Below, piece by piece: positions 36,410-45,873 of a stretch of 64,000 nucleotides of DNA. The number at the start of each line of letters is the position of its first letter. Positions within the stretch are counted from its first letter, which is position 1. Position numbers and translations under genes: made by a program. Under the pieces are notes generated by a model. That model was given only the letters and a program-made list of their open reading frames with translations, made no database searches and was not told the DNA's origin. The DNA comes from DTWD01 sp963662965 (lineage in GTDB: Bacteria; Acidobacteriota; Vicinamibacteria; Vicinamibacterales; UBA8438). The DNA lies in assembly GCA_963662965.1 (NCBI GenBank), contig OY759970.1, forward strand, positions 992,001-1,056,000. The letters are read 5' to 3'.

Positions 36410-37494
36410 CCTTGGTGCACAACTCCATTGAGGGCTGAGAGTCTCCCGTGACTCCGCCTGCCGGTCATCCGATCATCTCGCCATCGGGTATCCCGAGCGC
36501 CGTCATGGTGTTCAGGATCTTGCACCCCAACCTCACCTCGACTCTCTGGGACGCCAGTCCCCTCGCTCGCATCGCTGAGCCCAGGATGGCCTTGTAGCGG
36601 TGGAACGTCGTCTCCACCTTGCTTCGCCTGCTGTAGCCCGATGCGACGTACCACTTCCGTTTCCCAACACGTGATCGTGCTCGGATGTTACGAGTCCGCT
36701 GTCGCGTGCCCGCGGAGTCGAGCGCGAGCTGAGCGCCCTTTCGTGGCGGTATCAGCACCTTCGGCGATCGATGAGCACGGTGATTCTCCAGCGTCTTCTA
36801 GACGTCGCCGGTGTCGTACGCGGCGTCGGCCTTGGCCGAGGCGATGGGACGCTCGATCTGGCCGACGAGTGACGCCACCCGGGAAGCGTCTCGAGCCCGC
36901 TTGCTCGTGAGCGCGCAGGCGACCACGTCACTGGTTGGCTCATCCACAGCGAGGTGCAGCTTGCGGTAGTCCCTGGCTTTCGGCGAAGTGCGCAACTGGC
37001 CGACGTGCACTGAAAGACCGCTGCTGTCGATGCGGAGGTGGACGGGCTTCACGGTTCGCCTCTCGTAGGAAGCAACCTTCCCCAGCCTCGCCTTGCGCCT
37101 CGAGATCGTGCTGTGGTCGGGCACGTCGTTGTCCAGACTCAGGAGCGTCAGCAGCGAGCGCAGGAAGCCCTCAGTCTGCCTGGACGCCAGGCCAAACACC
37201 AAGCCCAAGGTGACCGTCGTCTCGATGGCGTGGTTCGAGTACTTGCGTTGTCGGCCTGGCTTCCTGCGCGTCGGCCTCGGCGAGTTCCAGTTGGCGAGCT
37301 TGCCATCGGTGAGTCCGAGCCCGACGGTCAGACTCCCGCGAGCGCGGAGACCCGTCTCGTACTCCCGCCAATTCCGGACACGGTAGGCCTTCTGGACGTA
37401 CTTCCGCTGGGTGCGCTTGAAACTCGTCATGCGGGACCTCGGATCTCGGGGTGGAGGGCAATTATTGACCGAGATCGCGAGTTGTGCACCAAGG
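36410..37494 (-). mobile_element. IS5-family element, copy C (1085 bp)
   Basis: Inverted relative to copy B. Ends are the same CCTTGGTGCACAACTC pair. Together with copy B it brackets a 3.7-kb segment holding only the R-M genes. Confidence 0.9.
36465..37430 (-). pseudogene. IS5-family transposase with in-frame TAG (copy C)
   Basis: Same as copies A and B: ATG 37430, TAG at 36798-36800 after DAAYDTGDV, same frame continuing to 36465. One residue (SLDNDV for NLDNDV) distinguishes it from copy B upstream of the stop. Confidence 0.85.
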
Positions 37495-37566
37495 CAGCGG
37501 ACTTCCGCAGATCCTCCGCACCGCGTGCTATGAACAAGTTGTCAAGGCTCTCGGCGCCGTTGGGCC

Positions 37567-38085
37567 GTCCAATCGAGGGTACTGTCAAGTTAACTAGCCT
37601 GGACCAGGATGAGGCGAACTAATCAGAGGATCAGGCCGCGGTCACCTCGGCCCACACGGTGAATGATCGTGCTCGCAGCATCCGATGATGAACCGACCTG
37701 AGCAGGTGCCGACCCACTCGAAACAGATTCTGAATCAATCAGGTCACCGTCTTGGTCCACGGCGCGCCACAGATACTGGCGCTGACCGTTGATCGCGACG
37801 AAGACTTCGTCCAGAAACCACGTATCTCCGAGTCGACCTTGACGTCGCTTCAACCGCCGGGCGTAATCGGGGCCGAACTTCCCGCACCATTGCCGAATAG
37901 TTTCGTACGACACGATGATGCCGCGTTCGGCCAACAGATCCTCGACATCCCGGAAGCTCAGACAGTATCTGTGATACAAGCAGACGGCGTGGCTGATGAT
38001 TTCAGGCGGAAAGCGATGCCGAAGGTAGCGGGATCGTCGAATGTGCATCCCGGTATTGTGCCGCGCGGAGAGTTAACCTGACAAA
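37567..38085 (-). pseudogene. IS6 element with internal deletion
   Basis: Bounded by TGTCAAGTTAA on the left and AGTTAACCTGACA on the right. The transposase starts MHIRRSRYLRHRFPPEIISH and runs to RAVDQDGDLID, where a deletion joins it, out of frame, to the natural C-terminal coding sequence (IQNLFRVGRHLLRSVHHRML to the stop). The central part of the DDE domain is missing, so this is a non-autonomous derivative of about 0.5 kb with both ends. Confidence 0.82.
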
Positions 38086-38092
38086 GCCTAAT

Positions 38093-38308
38093 CGGGGCCG
38101 AACTTCCCGCACCATTGCCGAATAGTTTCGTACGACACGATGATGCCGCGTTCGGCCAGCAGATCCTCGACATCCCGGAAGCTCAGGCAGTATCTGTGAT
38201 ACAACCAGACGGCGTGGCTGATGATTTCAGGCGGAAAGCGATGCCGAAGGTAGCGGGATCGTCGAATGTGCACCCCGGCATTGTGCCGCGCGGAGAGTTA
38301 ACCTGACT
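38093..38308 (-). pseudogene. IS6 partial tandem duplicate
   Basis: Repeats the 5' 210 bp of the element just to its left (start codon at 38273, MHIRRSRYLRHRFPPEIISH to CGKFGPD), including the AGTTAACCTGAC end. It stops abruptly where the first copy ends. A tandem duplication or one-ended event. Confidence 0.8.
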
Positions 38309-38324
38309 GTGAGCCCTCTTGCGG

Positions 38325-38400
38325 CAGTCACCGTCAAGATCGGCGAAGGCAGCATGGGACAGGTCTCCCGAGCCCCGAGATACCAAGCTGGCGGCATTGG
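38325..38400 (+). pseudogene. Possible protein-kinase glycine-loop remnant
   Basis: VKIGEGSMGQVSRA followed after a one-base shift by RDTKLAA resembles the G-x-G-x-x-G...Y-R-A-R-D-T-x-L start of bacterial Ser/Thr kinases. Only about 25 codons; it could be chance. Confidence 0.35.
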
Positions 38401-38447
38401 AGCAGATTCACAAGCGTCAGGGAATCACACTTCGAAAGGACTGCAGT

Positions 38448-39119
38448 ATGAACAAGAGAACCGCGACCGTTGCCTCCGTGGCCCTTGCGGCCTTCCTGGT
38501 GGGACTGTCCGCCATCGGTAGCGTGGCACAAGAGCCCGAAATGGGTTTCTTCGTCACAAGTGTCGGCCCCGGCGACGGAGCCAATCTGGGCGGCCTCGAT
38601 GGAGCCGACCGCCATTGCCAGATGCTAGCAACGGCGGCCGGCGCTGGCAGTCGCACGTGGCGGGCCTATCTCAGCACAGTCGCCGGAGGTGGGCAGCCCC
38701 CGGTGAACGCCCGCGACCGTATCGGGGACGGCCCCTGGCACAACGCGAACGGAAACGTCATCGCATGGAACGTCGCCGACCTGCATGGTGATGTTGAGCG
38801 CGACCGCAACAACATTCGTAAACCCACCGCCGTGGACGAAAACGGTGACGAGGTCAACGGGGTGGGCGATCAGCCCAACCAGCACGACATCCTCACCGGC
38901 TCAGACTCACGCGGCCGCGCGATCCTCGGCGCTGCCAATACCACGACCTGCGGCAACTGGACGAGCAATGGTGAAGGCCGAGCCATGGTCGGTCACCACG
39001 ACCGCCTGGGCGGAGGCAACTCGTCATGGAACGCCGTGCATCTGAGTAGAGGATGCAGCCAGGAAGACCTGGTGGGCACAGGTGGCAATGGGCTGTTGTA
39101 CTGCTTTGCGGCCAATTAG
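38448..39119 (+). CDS. Secreted protein of a lectin-like family
   Basis: 223 residues from ATG 38448 with a purine-rich RBS (AAAGGA). The signal peptide MNKRTATVASVALAAFLVGL...SVAQ is cleaved near residue 27. The mature part has FFVTSVGPGDGANLGGLDGA, RHCQMLATAAGAGSRTWRAY, VNARDRIGDGPWHNANGNVI and four Cys that could pair. I recall similar secreted proteins annotated as lectin- or endostatin-like folds in Proteobacteria and Acidobacteriota, but the function is not established. It is intact, between IS debris on both sides. TAG stop. Confidence 0.75.
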   Translation: MNKRTATVASVALAAFLVGLSAIGSVAQEPEMGFFVTSVGPGDGANLGGLDGADRHCQMLATAAGAGSRTWRAYLSTVAGGGQPPVNARDRIGDGPWHNANGNVIAWNVADLHGDVERDRNNIRKPTAVDENGDEVNGVGDQPNQHDILTGSDSRGRAILGAANTTTCGNWTSNGEGRAMVGHHDRLGGGNSSWNAVHLSRGCSQEDLVGTGGNGLLYCFAAN

Positions 39120-39410
39120 ACAAAGAGCGCAGCACCGTGACTCTCGACGTCGGTTCCCGACTCGGCCACTCCCCCATTGCCGAGCCGCCGCATCTGGCAG
39201 CGTCGCCACCAGATATCTTGACCTGCATGGCCGAATGGCAGCGCGTCTGGAGCGACCAGACGTTCATGACCACGGCCTTCAAGCATTTCGGGTTCAGTTG
39301 GCCGATGGTGCCGCAAATCGATCCGGCGCAGCAGCCGCCGCGCCTCGACACGGCGTTGGTGCGCTGATTCAGCGCGGTGGGCGAGCAGTGGCCGGCATGT
39401 TGACCATCGC
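39120..39410. other. Intergenic region
   Basis: No convincing gene. A short plus frame (CMAEWQRVWSDQTFMTTAFK, HFGFSWPMVPQIDPAQQPPR) could be a fragment but has no start signal or family that I recognise. Confidence 0.35.
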
Positions 39411-39436
39411 GACCGCCGGCGGGTCATGATCTCGAT

Positions 39437-40381
39437 GTGAAGTCGAGAGTGCATCCGAAGTACACGACAACGTATCGCGTCGGGAACTGGGCCGAGTACG
39501 ACCGAGCCCTCGTGCGGCGAGGCGACGTCACCCGCTGGCTCACGCCCGACGCGATCGCCACGTGGGCAGCGGCTGGCGTCGGCAGGCGGAGCGGGCAACT
39601 CCAGTATTCCGATCTCGCCATCGAAACCGCCCTGACGCTCAGTCTCATCTTCCACGTACCGTTGCGTCAGACCGAGGGCGTCTTGACATCGATCTTCGGG
39701 ATGCTGGGCGTCGATCTCACGGCCCCCGATCACACCACGCTCTCGCGACGCGGTCAGCATCTCGCCCTCGCGCTTCGGCGCGCCCGCCCGGGCACCAGCC
39801 GGCACCTCATCGTTGACAGCACCGGACTGTCCATCGTCGGCGAAGGTGAGTGGGCCGCGGCGACACATGGGGGCCGAGGGCGACGCGGCTGGAGGAAGCT
39901 CCATCTCGGCGTGGACGGGTCCCGTGTGATCGGGGCCTGCGCGCTGACTGAGCCGACGGCCGAGGACGCGATGACGGGGATCAGTCTGGTCGACGAGGTG
40001 GAGGGACACCTCACCAGAGTGACGGCGGATCCGGCCTCCGACACGCTCGCGTGCTAGGGTGCGGCCGGTGCGCGAGGGGCGCGGGTCGTGGTGCCGCCGA
40101 CCACGACCGCGTCGTTGTCTCGACGGGGCGCCCGATCAGGTGCCCGCGATCGGACGATCAGGAGGGTGAAGGCGCTCGGACGGCGACGGTGGACGAAGGC
40201 GTCTGGTTCCCATCAGCACGCGCGCGTGGAGAATGCGTTCGTCCGGTACACGTCGATCGTCGGCGACTGTCTTCGGGCACGCCGTTCATCGGGGCAACGG
40301 CGTGAGGCCGTGCTCGCGTGTCACGTTCTGAACCGGATGACCGAGCTTGGCAGACCCGTCTCGTACCGCATCGGTAGGTGA
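39437..40381 (+). pseudogene. IS5-family transposase with in-frame TAG (separate lineage)
   Basis: Starts GTG 39437 (VKSRVHPKYTTTYRVGNWAE). First Asp in LIVDSTGLSIVGEGEWAAAT. The second-Asp block is VTADPASDTLAC and then TAG at 40055-40057; the same frame continues GAAGARGARVVVPPTTTAS through HARVENAFVRYTSIVGDCLR to 40381. The TAG aligns exactly with the conserved Tyr codon that is also TAG in copies A-C, although the two transposases are clearly diverged. The loss of the usual DAAYD (now DPASD) suggests this copy is decayed. Confidence 0.85.
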
Positions 40382-40435
40382 CGGGCTCGACGGTTTGAAG
40401 CGCGTAGGCCTGCCCGCATCCGCGCACCAACGCCA

Positions 40436-40828
40436 GGCAGCTGTAGGCTCTCTGGCCACGGTGACCGCTGCGGGTGCACGATCTCGACATGAGATCAAAG
40501 GTCCATCCGAAGTACAAGACGAAGTATCGCGTGGGGAATTGGTCAGCGTACGAGCAGGCCTTGGTCCAGCGAGGGGACGTGACGCTGTGGCTCTCTGCCG
40601 ACGCCACGGACGCGTGGCGCCCGTCGCCGTCCGGTCGACCAGGCGCGCCGAAGACGTTCTCGGACTGTGCGATCGAGACGGCGTTGACGCTCCGCCTTGT
40701 CTTCCGGTTGCCCTTGCGCCAAGCGGAAGGCTTCTTGCGGTCGGTCTTGTCGTTGATGGGTGTCGATCTCGAAGCCCCCGACCACACCACGCTCTCCCGA
40801 CGAAGTCAGTCTCTCGCGGTTGAATTCC
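40436..40828 (+). pseudogene. IS5-family transposase, truncated by the MITE
   Basis: Near-identical to 21732-22124. Coding from ATG 40489 (MRSKVHPKYKTKYRVGNWSA) to LSRRSQSLAVEF, where MITE copy 2 begins. The catalytic domain is absent. Confidence 0.87.
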
Positions 40829-40994
40829 GGTGCTTCCGTCATCAAGTGTTGGTGAAGAGAGCTTAAGCCCTAATCATCCAGATACTTCCAGCCGATTTTG
40901 ACGCTGGCACCTCTCTGGCACTGAATATCTAGTCTAAGCGGTTTGGTTAGAACGAGATAATGGCGGGGTAGCAACAGTTGATGGCGGAAGCACC
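40829..40994. repeat. MITE-like element, copy 2 (166 bp)
   Basis: Reverse-complement copy of 14528-14693, same length, with ends GGTGCTTCCGTCATCAAGTG and CAGTTGATGGCGGAAGCACC. It lies within an IS5-family transposase gene and is followed by an IS3-family remnant. Confidence 0.85.
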
Positions 40995-40997
40995 CCG

Positions 40998-41282
40998 GAA
41001 ATACGTGGCCGGGGCAATCGGCAGAACGGCACCCATTGGCTCGACCCCGTACGTCTCCCACTCCGCGTCGATGAAGGCCACCATTGCCTCGGTCGGCGGT
41101 CGAGCTCCGCCTGCGCAAAAAACGCCGAGGCCTTCAGCAGAATCTCATTGGCCCGCCGGACCTCTCACGTTCCCGCTCCTTCATCCCGGCCCGCTCTTCG
41201 GTGCTCAGACCCGGGCATCGTCCGACGTCGCGCTCAGCTTGGCGCACCCAGTGACGCAGCGTCTCCGCAGTGCACCCGATCT
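40998..41282 (-). pseudogene. IS3-family OrfA/OrfB remnant
   Basis: Minus strand reads NKIGCTAETLRHWVRQAERD, CPGLSTEERAGMKERERE (end of an IS3-group OrfA), then in another frame a KASAFFAQAELDRRPTTEAM-like start of OrfB (VAFIDAEWETYGVEPMGAVL). This is the classic OrfA-to-OrfB junction of IS3-group elements, with extra frameshifts. Cut on both sides by other elements. Confidence 0.75.
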
Positions 41283-41327
41283 TATTGCGCCCCCGGTTTT
41301 CTTGGACACGGATTAAGGGAGAATCTG

Positions 41328-41762
41328 ATGTCCAAGGAGGTAGCGGGAATGGTTCAGTCGAGGAGGGTGCAGGGAGCTGGGTCGGCGCGGACGGAGGGAG
41401 CCCGAAGGGCGACCGGAGTCGGCGCCGACGCTGCGGCGGCTGGGGCCCGGGCCTTGGCGCCCGGGCAGCGGTGGAGTGCGAGCCGGAAGCGGGACGTGGT
41501 GCTGCGGCTGCTGTGCGGCGAGTCACTCGACGCGGTCTCGCGTGCAGTCGGGGTGGAGATCTATCGGCTGGAGGAGTGGAAGGCGCGGGCGTTGGCCGGT
41601 CTCGAACTCGGGCTGAAGGAGCAGGCCGGTGAACCGGTAGCCGCAGTGCTGGATGCCGCCAAGCGACACATTGGGGCACTGTCGATGGAGAACGAACTGC
41701 TGCGGGCGCGTGCCCGCGCGGCGGAGCGTCGCCTCCCTTTGGCGACGCGGAGGTCGCGATGA
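41328..41762 (+). CDS. IS3 element b OrfA
   Basis: 144 residues from ATG 41328 (MSKEVAGMVQSRRVQGAGSA). HTH region RDVVLRLLCGESLDAVSRAV with YRLEEWKARALAGLELGLKE; a Leu-rich segment (RHIGALSMENELLRARARAA) precedes the end. Stop overlaps orfB as ATGA at 41759. Copy 2 has a 2-bp insertion in this gene, so this is the only working OrfA of the pair. Confidence 0.87.
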   Translation: MSKEVAGMVQSRRVQGAGSARTEGARRATGVGADAAAAGARALAPGQRWSASRKRDVVLRLLCGESLDAVSRAVGVEIYRLEEWKARALAGLELGLKEQAGEPVAAVLDAAKRHIGALSMENELLRARARAAERRLPLATRRSR

Positions 41763-42661
41763 TGAGCGCAACGACCTCCGCGACCACGGGGCGGCGCTAT
41801 GGTCTCGAACGGGTGTGTCGGACGTGGGAGAGGTCGCGCGCGGCGCTCTACGCGCGGCGGGCGCGTGCGCAGTGCCGAAAGCGGGGTGCTGGCCCGGCGC
41901 GCCGCGGGCCGACGCCCGCGCTGTCGGATGCGCAGCTTTTGGCGGCCATTCGCAGCGACCTGACCCGGTCACCGTTCCAGGGCGAGGGCCATCGCAAGGT
42001 CCACGCGCGGCTGCGGATTCTCGACGGGATCCGCGTGTCCCGGACGCGGGTGTTGCGTGTGATGCGCGCGCAGGGGCTGCTCTCACCCCACCGCGGGCGG
42101 CAGGGTGACCCGAAAGCGCACGACGGGACGATTGTCACTTCGGCGCCTCAGGTGATGTGGGGCACCGACGGCGTACGGGTGTTCACCGTGGAGGACGGCT
42201 GGGTCTGGACCTTCGCGGCGGTGGACCACTGGAACGCCGAGTGCGTGGGCTGGCATGTGTGCAAGGTGGGGAGCCGTTTTGCCGCCCTCGAGCCGATCGC
42301 GCAAGGGCTCGGGCGACGCGACGGCTCGGTCGAGGCGGACGTGGCCCGCGGCTTGGCGCTACGGATGGACCACGGCAGCCAGTATCTGTCAGACCACTTC
42401 CTCAACCAGGTCCGCTACTGGGGCATCCACCCCAGCTTCGGCTTCCTCGAAGAGCCGGAAACCAACGGGGTCGTCGAGCGCTGGAATCGCACGCTCAAGG
42501 AGCAAGCGATCTACGGCCGGGTCTTTCACACCCTCGCCGACGTGCGCGCCGCCGTCGCTGCGTTCGTCGAACGCGACAACCAGTGCTGGCGCCTCGAAAA
42601 GCTGGCGTATCGCACGCCACTCGAAGCGCGCGAGCAATACGAGCTACGCCATGCCGCGTAG
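41759..42661 (+). CDS. IS3 element b OrfB transposase
   Basis: 300 residues. SPFQGEGHRKVHARLRILDG (HTH_21), QVMWGTDGVRVFTVEDGWVW (first Asp), LRMDHGSQYLSDHFLNQVRY (second Asp) and EEPETNGVVERWNRTLKEQA (Glu). C-terminal WRLEKLAYRTPLEAREQYEL is complete. Intact with intact ends and a working orfA, so probably mobile; 60509-61411 is the sister copy. Confidence 0.92.
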   Translation: MMSATTSATTGRRYGLERVCRTWERSRAALYARRARAQCRKRGAGPARRGPTPALSDAQLLAAIRSDLTRSPFQGEGHRKVHARLRILDGIRVSRTRVLRVMRAQGLLSPHRGRQGDPKAHDGTIVTSAPQVMWGTDGVRVFTVEDGWVWTFAAVDHWNAECVGWHVCKVGSRFAALEPIAQGLGRRDGSVEADVARGLALRMDHGSQYLSDHFLNQVRYWGIHPSFGFLEEPETNGVVERWNRTLKEQAIYGRVFHTLADVRAAVAAFVERDNQCWRLEKLAYRTPLEAREQYELRHAA

Positions 42662-42718
42662 CGCAAACGTGTGTCCAAGAAACCGGGTGCGGTACACCCC
42701 AGTTTCCGCTGTACGTCG

Positions 42719-43759
42719 TCAAACAAACTGGGACCGATGAGCTTGTTTTGCAAGAGAGACTTTTGGCCAGTGTGCCGCTGCCAGCGGCGTGTGTAGATTC
42801 TCCCGTCTTCGTTGTGCGAGTGTCCTCCGTTTGATCTGGTCCCGCCGCGCCAGGATCGCCGGCCGTCGTCCCTCATAGACGTCGGCCGGCGTCACGTTGT
42901 CGAGCGCCTCGTGCAACCGTCGGTGGTTGTAGTCCTCGACGAACCGCGCGCTGGCTCGTTCCAGTTCCCACGGACTGTAATAGTTCTCCAGTTTCACGAC
43001 GTTCGTCATGGACCGGTGATAGCGTTCGATCTTGCCCTGGGTCATCGGGTGATACGGCGCCCCACGCGTGTGGGCGATCTTATGCGTCTCCAAGTACTCG
43101 GCGAGTTCCCCTGAGACGTAGCACGGGCCGTTGTCATTCAGGAGCCGCGGCCGATGCACGACCTGTATGCGGTCGACGCCCGTCTTCGCTCGCGCCAGGT
43201 CCAGCGTCTCCGTCACGTCGGCCACCTGCATCGAGGTCCGCAGCAACCAGGCAATGATGTAGCGCGAGTCGTCGTCCAGTACCGTTGACAGGTAGTACCA
43301 GCCCCAGCCGACGACCTGCAGGCACGTGAAGTCGGTCTGCCAGAGCTCGTTCGACCGATGCGTCGGATGCCGGAACGTCTTCGTCGCCGAGAGCACGATG
43401 AAGGCCGGACTCGGAATCAGGTCATAGGCCTTGAGAATGCGATAGACGCTCGATTCCGAGAGAAAATAGCCCTCTCGATCCGTCAGCTGCCAGGCCAGCT
43501 CCCGCGGCGACCGCTCCGGATCCGCCAGCGCGGCGTCGACCACCTGTTGGCGGACTCGGGGCGGAATCCGGCTCTAAAACCGGCGCGTGGCTGAAGGTTG
43601 GGGCTCCAGCCCCGCGCGACCCTGTTGAAGGTAGCGGTGGTACCACCGATAGAACGTGGACCGATGCAGACCCAGCTCCCGCAACGTCCGCCGCGCCGGT
43701 AGATCCGACCCCTCGACCAGCCGGATCAGCTCGTACTTCTCGGCCGCGGTGTGTCTCAC
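42719..43759 (-). pseudogene. IS3 element c OrfB with in-frame TAG
   Basis: From GTG 43759 (VRHTAAEKYELIRLVEGSDL) to LEPQPSATRRF, then TAG at 43574-43576, then in the same frame SRIPPRVRQQVVDAALADPE and a full rve domain: NELWQTDFTCLQVVGWGWYY, LNDNGPCYVSGELAEYLETH, HPMTQGKIERYHRSMTNVVK. Related transposases have Trp at the stop (R-x-W-N-R-I-P), so TGG became TAG. The frame runs 12 bp past the IR. Upstream A6G (near 43793) is a typical IS3 slippery site. Confidence 0.85.
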
Positions 43760-44177
43760 GTACCACCCTCCGAGTCGAAGGCCGTCACGTCTTTTTTAAC
43801 AGCCGATTCTCGAGCACCAGTTCGGCGACGACCTGCTTCAGCTGCGTGACCTCCTTCCGCAGCCCGGTCACTTCGTTCGACGTCGCCTCGCGCGTCGTGT
43901 CTCCAACCAGCCGCTTCTTGCCGGCTTCGAGAAACTCCTTGCTTGCTCCACCGGTAATACAGATTCGGGTTCAGGCCCTCGCGCCGACACAGCGACGCGA
44001 TGCTCTCCTCGCCCCGTCATCCCTCGAGGACAATCCGAATCTTCTCTTCCGCGGAAAATCGACGGCGCGTCTTCCTCCGGATTTCCTGAACGACTTTCTC
44101 CGCTGATTTGGCTTGGCTCATGGGGTCCTCCTCCCCGGTGGCCGAGCCTCTCTTATCTCACAGCCTCACTTGGTCCC
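42731..44177 (-). mobile_element. IS3-family element c (~1447 bp)
   Basis: Ends GGGACCGATGAGCTTG (left) and GGGACCAAGTGAGGCTG (right, reverse complement) are imperfect inverted repeats. Carries orfA and orfB, both damaged. Its right end truncates the Mrr-like nuclease gene. Confidence 0.8.
43756..44121 (-). pseudogene. IS3 element c OrfA, frameshifted
   Basis: MSQAKSAEKVVQEIRRKTRR, FSAEEKIRIVLEG then a TGA in place of a sense codon, RGEESIASLCRREGLNPNLY YRWSK, a 4-bp duplication (CAAG) that shifts the frame, then KEFLEAGKKRLVGDTTREAT and the Leu-rich tail NRLLKKDVTAF. At least two lesions, so inactive. Confidence 0.78.
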
Positions 44178-44441
44178 CAATGGTCTGAACCCGCACAGGA
44201 TACGGCACGCTGGCGTAGTTCCCGGCTGACGTCTTCATTCAGGCGAGACAACGCTTTTCTTGTTTTGGCCAAACTGTTCCTGGTGCTTTCGGTCAGCTGG
44301 TCCAGCTGAACCTTGTCCGTCCATTCAACGCGACGGAAGCGGGGACATTCATGCTTCCGCCAGTCGGCATCTGACTGCACAGTTCCGAGAACGTAGAGGC
44401 GCTTCTCAGGGTCATACGTGATGACTTGGTCCTGCCTGGAG
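44178..44441 (-). pseudogene. Mrr-like restriction endonuclease, middle part
   Basis: Continues the N-terminal part at 45874-46108 across the IS256 insertion: QDQVITYDPEKRLYVLGTVQ, DADWRKHECPRFRRVEWTDK, QLTESTRNSLAKTRKALSRL. Removing the IS and one copy of the 8-bp duplication joins KIS-RQDQVITYDP in frame. The C-terminal Mrr catalytic domain is missing because IS3 element c begins at 44177. Call by recalled family resemblance (V-I-T-Y-D-P...L-V-G and R-K-V-E-W). Confidence 0.7.
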
Positions 44442-45873
44442 GAGTCAAGCCCATTCCTAGTTGAAACTCTCCGCGGCTCCTGATTGCTTACGCCGCTTTC
44501 TTCGTCGACGTCGTCGTGTCGATCTTCAGCTCTCGCTTCAATGCGTCACGAAGCCTGGGCAGGTGCCGGTAGCCCATCACCTTGCGCAGGCGTGGCTCGA
44601 TGTCCAGGAGCGCAGTGGCCAGCCAGCGATGGCGTTGACTCGAGTTCTGCCAGTGATCGACCTTCGCACAGCGCTCCTCAATGAGCGCGTTGATGGACTC
44701 GAGGCCATTCGTCGTCTTCAGCGACCGGCCCAGCACACCGTACACCCCGAGGCGATGCAACGTCAGGGTCTCGTCGAGGTCTTCCGCCAGACTGCCGGCC
44801 GCGGATTGGTTCCGATCCTCCAGCTCATGCTGGAGCGACTTGAGGGCGGCGAGGGCCTCGTCGTACTCCGGACGGTTGTAGGCGCGCTGGAGACGCTGCC
44901 GCCACACCGGCTGCTCACGCTTGGCCACGTCACTCACCACGTTCTCGCGCTTGTGCCACTGACACCGTTGCACTAGGGCGCGGTGGCGGAAAGCGTGTCG
45001 CACAGCCGCCCGGAGCCCCTTGCCGCCATCCACGATCACCAGCAGCCCCTGGGAAACATCGAGGCCCCGCTCGACCAAGGACCGGAGGAACGGGGTCAAC
45101 ACCTGCTCGTTCTCGGTGCCCGTCTCGACGAAGCCCAGGAACCGTTTGTCCCCCGTCATCGTGATGCCCAGCGCGACGACCATCGTCGACTCGGCGAACG
45201 TCTTGCCGTCCAGCACCAGGGCCACAACGTCCTCCCCGGAGAGGTCCCGCTCCTGGAGTTCGCGGAGTTTCGTCGCGCTGGCCTGAATGAACGCACGGGA
45301 CACCGTCGACCCCGACAGGCCGATCGCCCCGGGAATCGCCTCGGCGGCCGCCGCGTAGTTGCGGCACGAGATCCCATACAGCACGCGCCGCAGCAACAGG
45401 TCATTGACGGCGCGATCGCCATGCAGCGCCTCGTACGACCGCAGTGGAATCTCGCGCTCCGTGACATGGCGAATCCGGGACACGCGAATCGGCACGCGCT
45501 GGCCGGCCAACCCGACCGTCCCGGGGTTGCTGCCATGACGGCGCCCGCCGACTGACGGGGCTTTGCGGGCGTAGCGCTCGCCAGCCAACGCTGTCACTTC
45601 CTCGTCGAGCAACTCCTCGATGTGCATCAAGCCCAGCGGAACCAACGACCGGATCAACTCCACCTTGGCATCGACCTCCAGCTCGGCGTACTCCTCTCGG
45701 TCGATGACGTCGACCGCGCCCAACGTGTGACCTTTCTTGCGCTTCCTGACCGATCGTAGGACACTGCTCATCTCGGCTCCTTTCTCTCGTGGGCTGATGT
45801 CCGTCTTCTCAAACGTCATCAAACCACAGGGTTTGGAGCCGCTTCAATTTCCAACTAAGTTTCGCTCACACTC
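44442..45873 (-). mobile_element. IS256-family element (1432 bp) with 8-bp target duplication
   Basis: Flanked by GCCTGGAG at 44434-44441 and 45874-45881. Terminal inverted repeats GAGTCAAGCCCATTCCTAGT / GAGTGTGAGCGAAACTTAGT continue inward to GCGGCTCC on both sides (about 40 bp, imperfect). A textbook recent insertion into the nuclease gene. Confidence 0.93.
44488..45771 (-). CDS. IS256-family (mutator type) transposase
   Basis: 427 residues from ATG 45771 (MSSVLRSVRKRKKGHTLGAV); an upstream in-frame start is possible. Family features: YARKAPSVGGRRHGSNPGTV, VVALVLDGKTFAESTMVVAL (first Asp), LLVIVDGGKGLRAAVRHAFR (second Asp), then the hallmark ALVQRCQWHKRENVVSDVAK and TTNGLESINALIEERCAKVD with the Glu (N-G-x-E-S). 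Intact, with intact ends and target duplication, so probably active. Confidence 0.93.
   Translation of the reverse strand: MSSVLRSVRKRKKGHTLGAVDVIDREEYAELEVDAKVELIRSLVPLGLMHIEELLDEEVTALAGERYARKAPSVGGRRHGSNPGTVGLAGQRVPIRVSRIRHVTEREIPLRSYEALHGDRAVNDLLLRRVLYGISCRNYAAAAEAIPGAIGLSGSTVSRAFIQASATKLRELQERDLSGEDVVALVLDGKTFAESTMVVALGITMTGDKRFLGFVETGTENEQVLTPFLRSLVERGLDVSQGLLVIVDGGKGLRAAVRHAFRHRALVQRCQWHKRENVVSDVAKREQPVWRQRLQRAYNRPEYDEALAALKSLQHELEDRNQSAAGSLAEDLDETLTLHRLGVYGVLGRSLKTTNGLESINALIEERCAKVDHWQNSSQRHRWLATALLDIEPRLRKVMGYRHLPRLRDALKRELKIDTTTSTKKAA

Larger units (their letters stand above)
41283..42696 (+). mobile_element. IS3-family element b, copy 1 (1414 bp)
   Basis: Left end TATTGCGCCCCCGGTTTTCT, right end (reverse complement) TGTACCGCACCCGGTTTCTT. 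Copy 2 at 60474-61889 is near-identical and two bases longer. Intact genes. Confidence 0.9.

Noticed and set aside
31601..37494. Target-site duplication of a composite IS5 transposon
   Set aside because: The outer flanks (ending ...CTCGTG on the left and starting CAGCGG on the right) do not match, so transposition as a unit is not shown.
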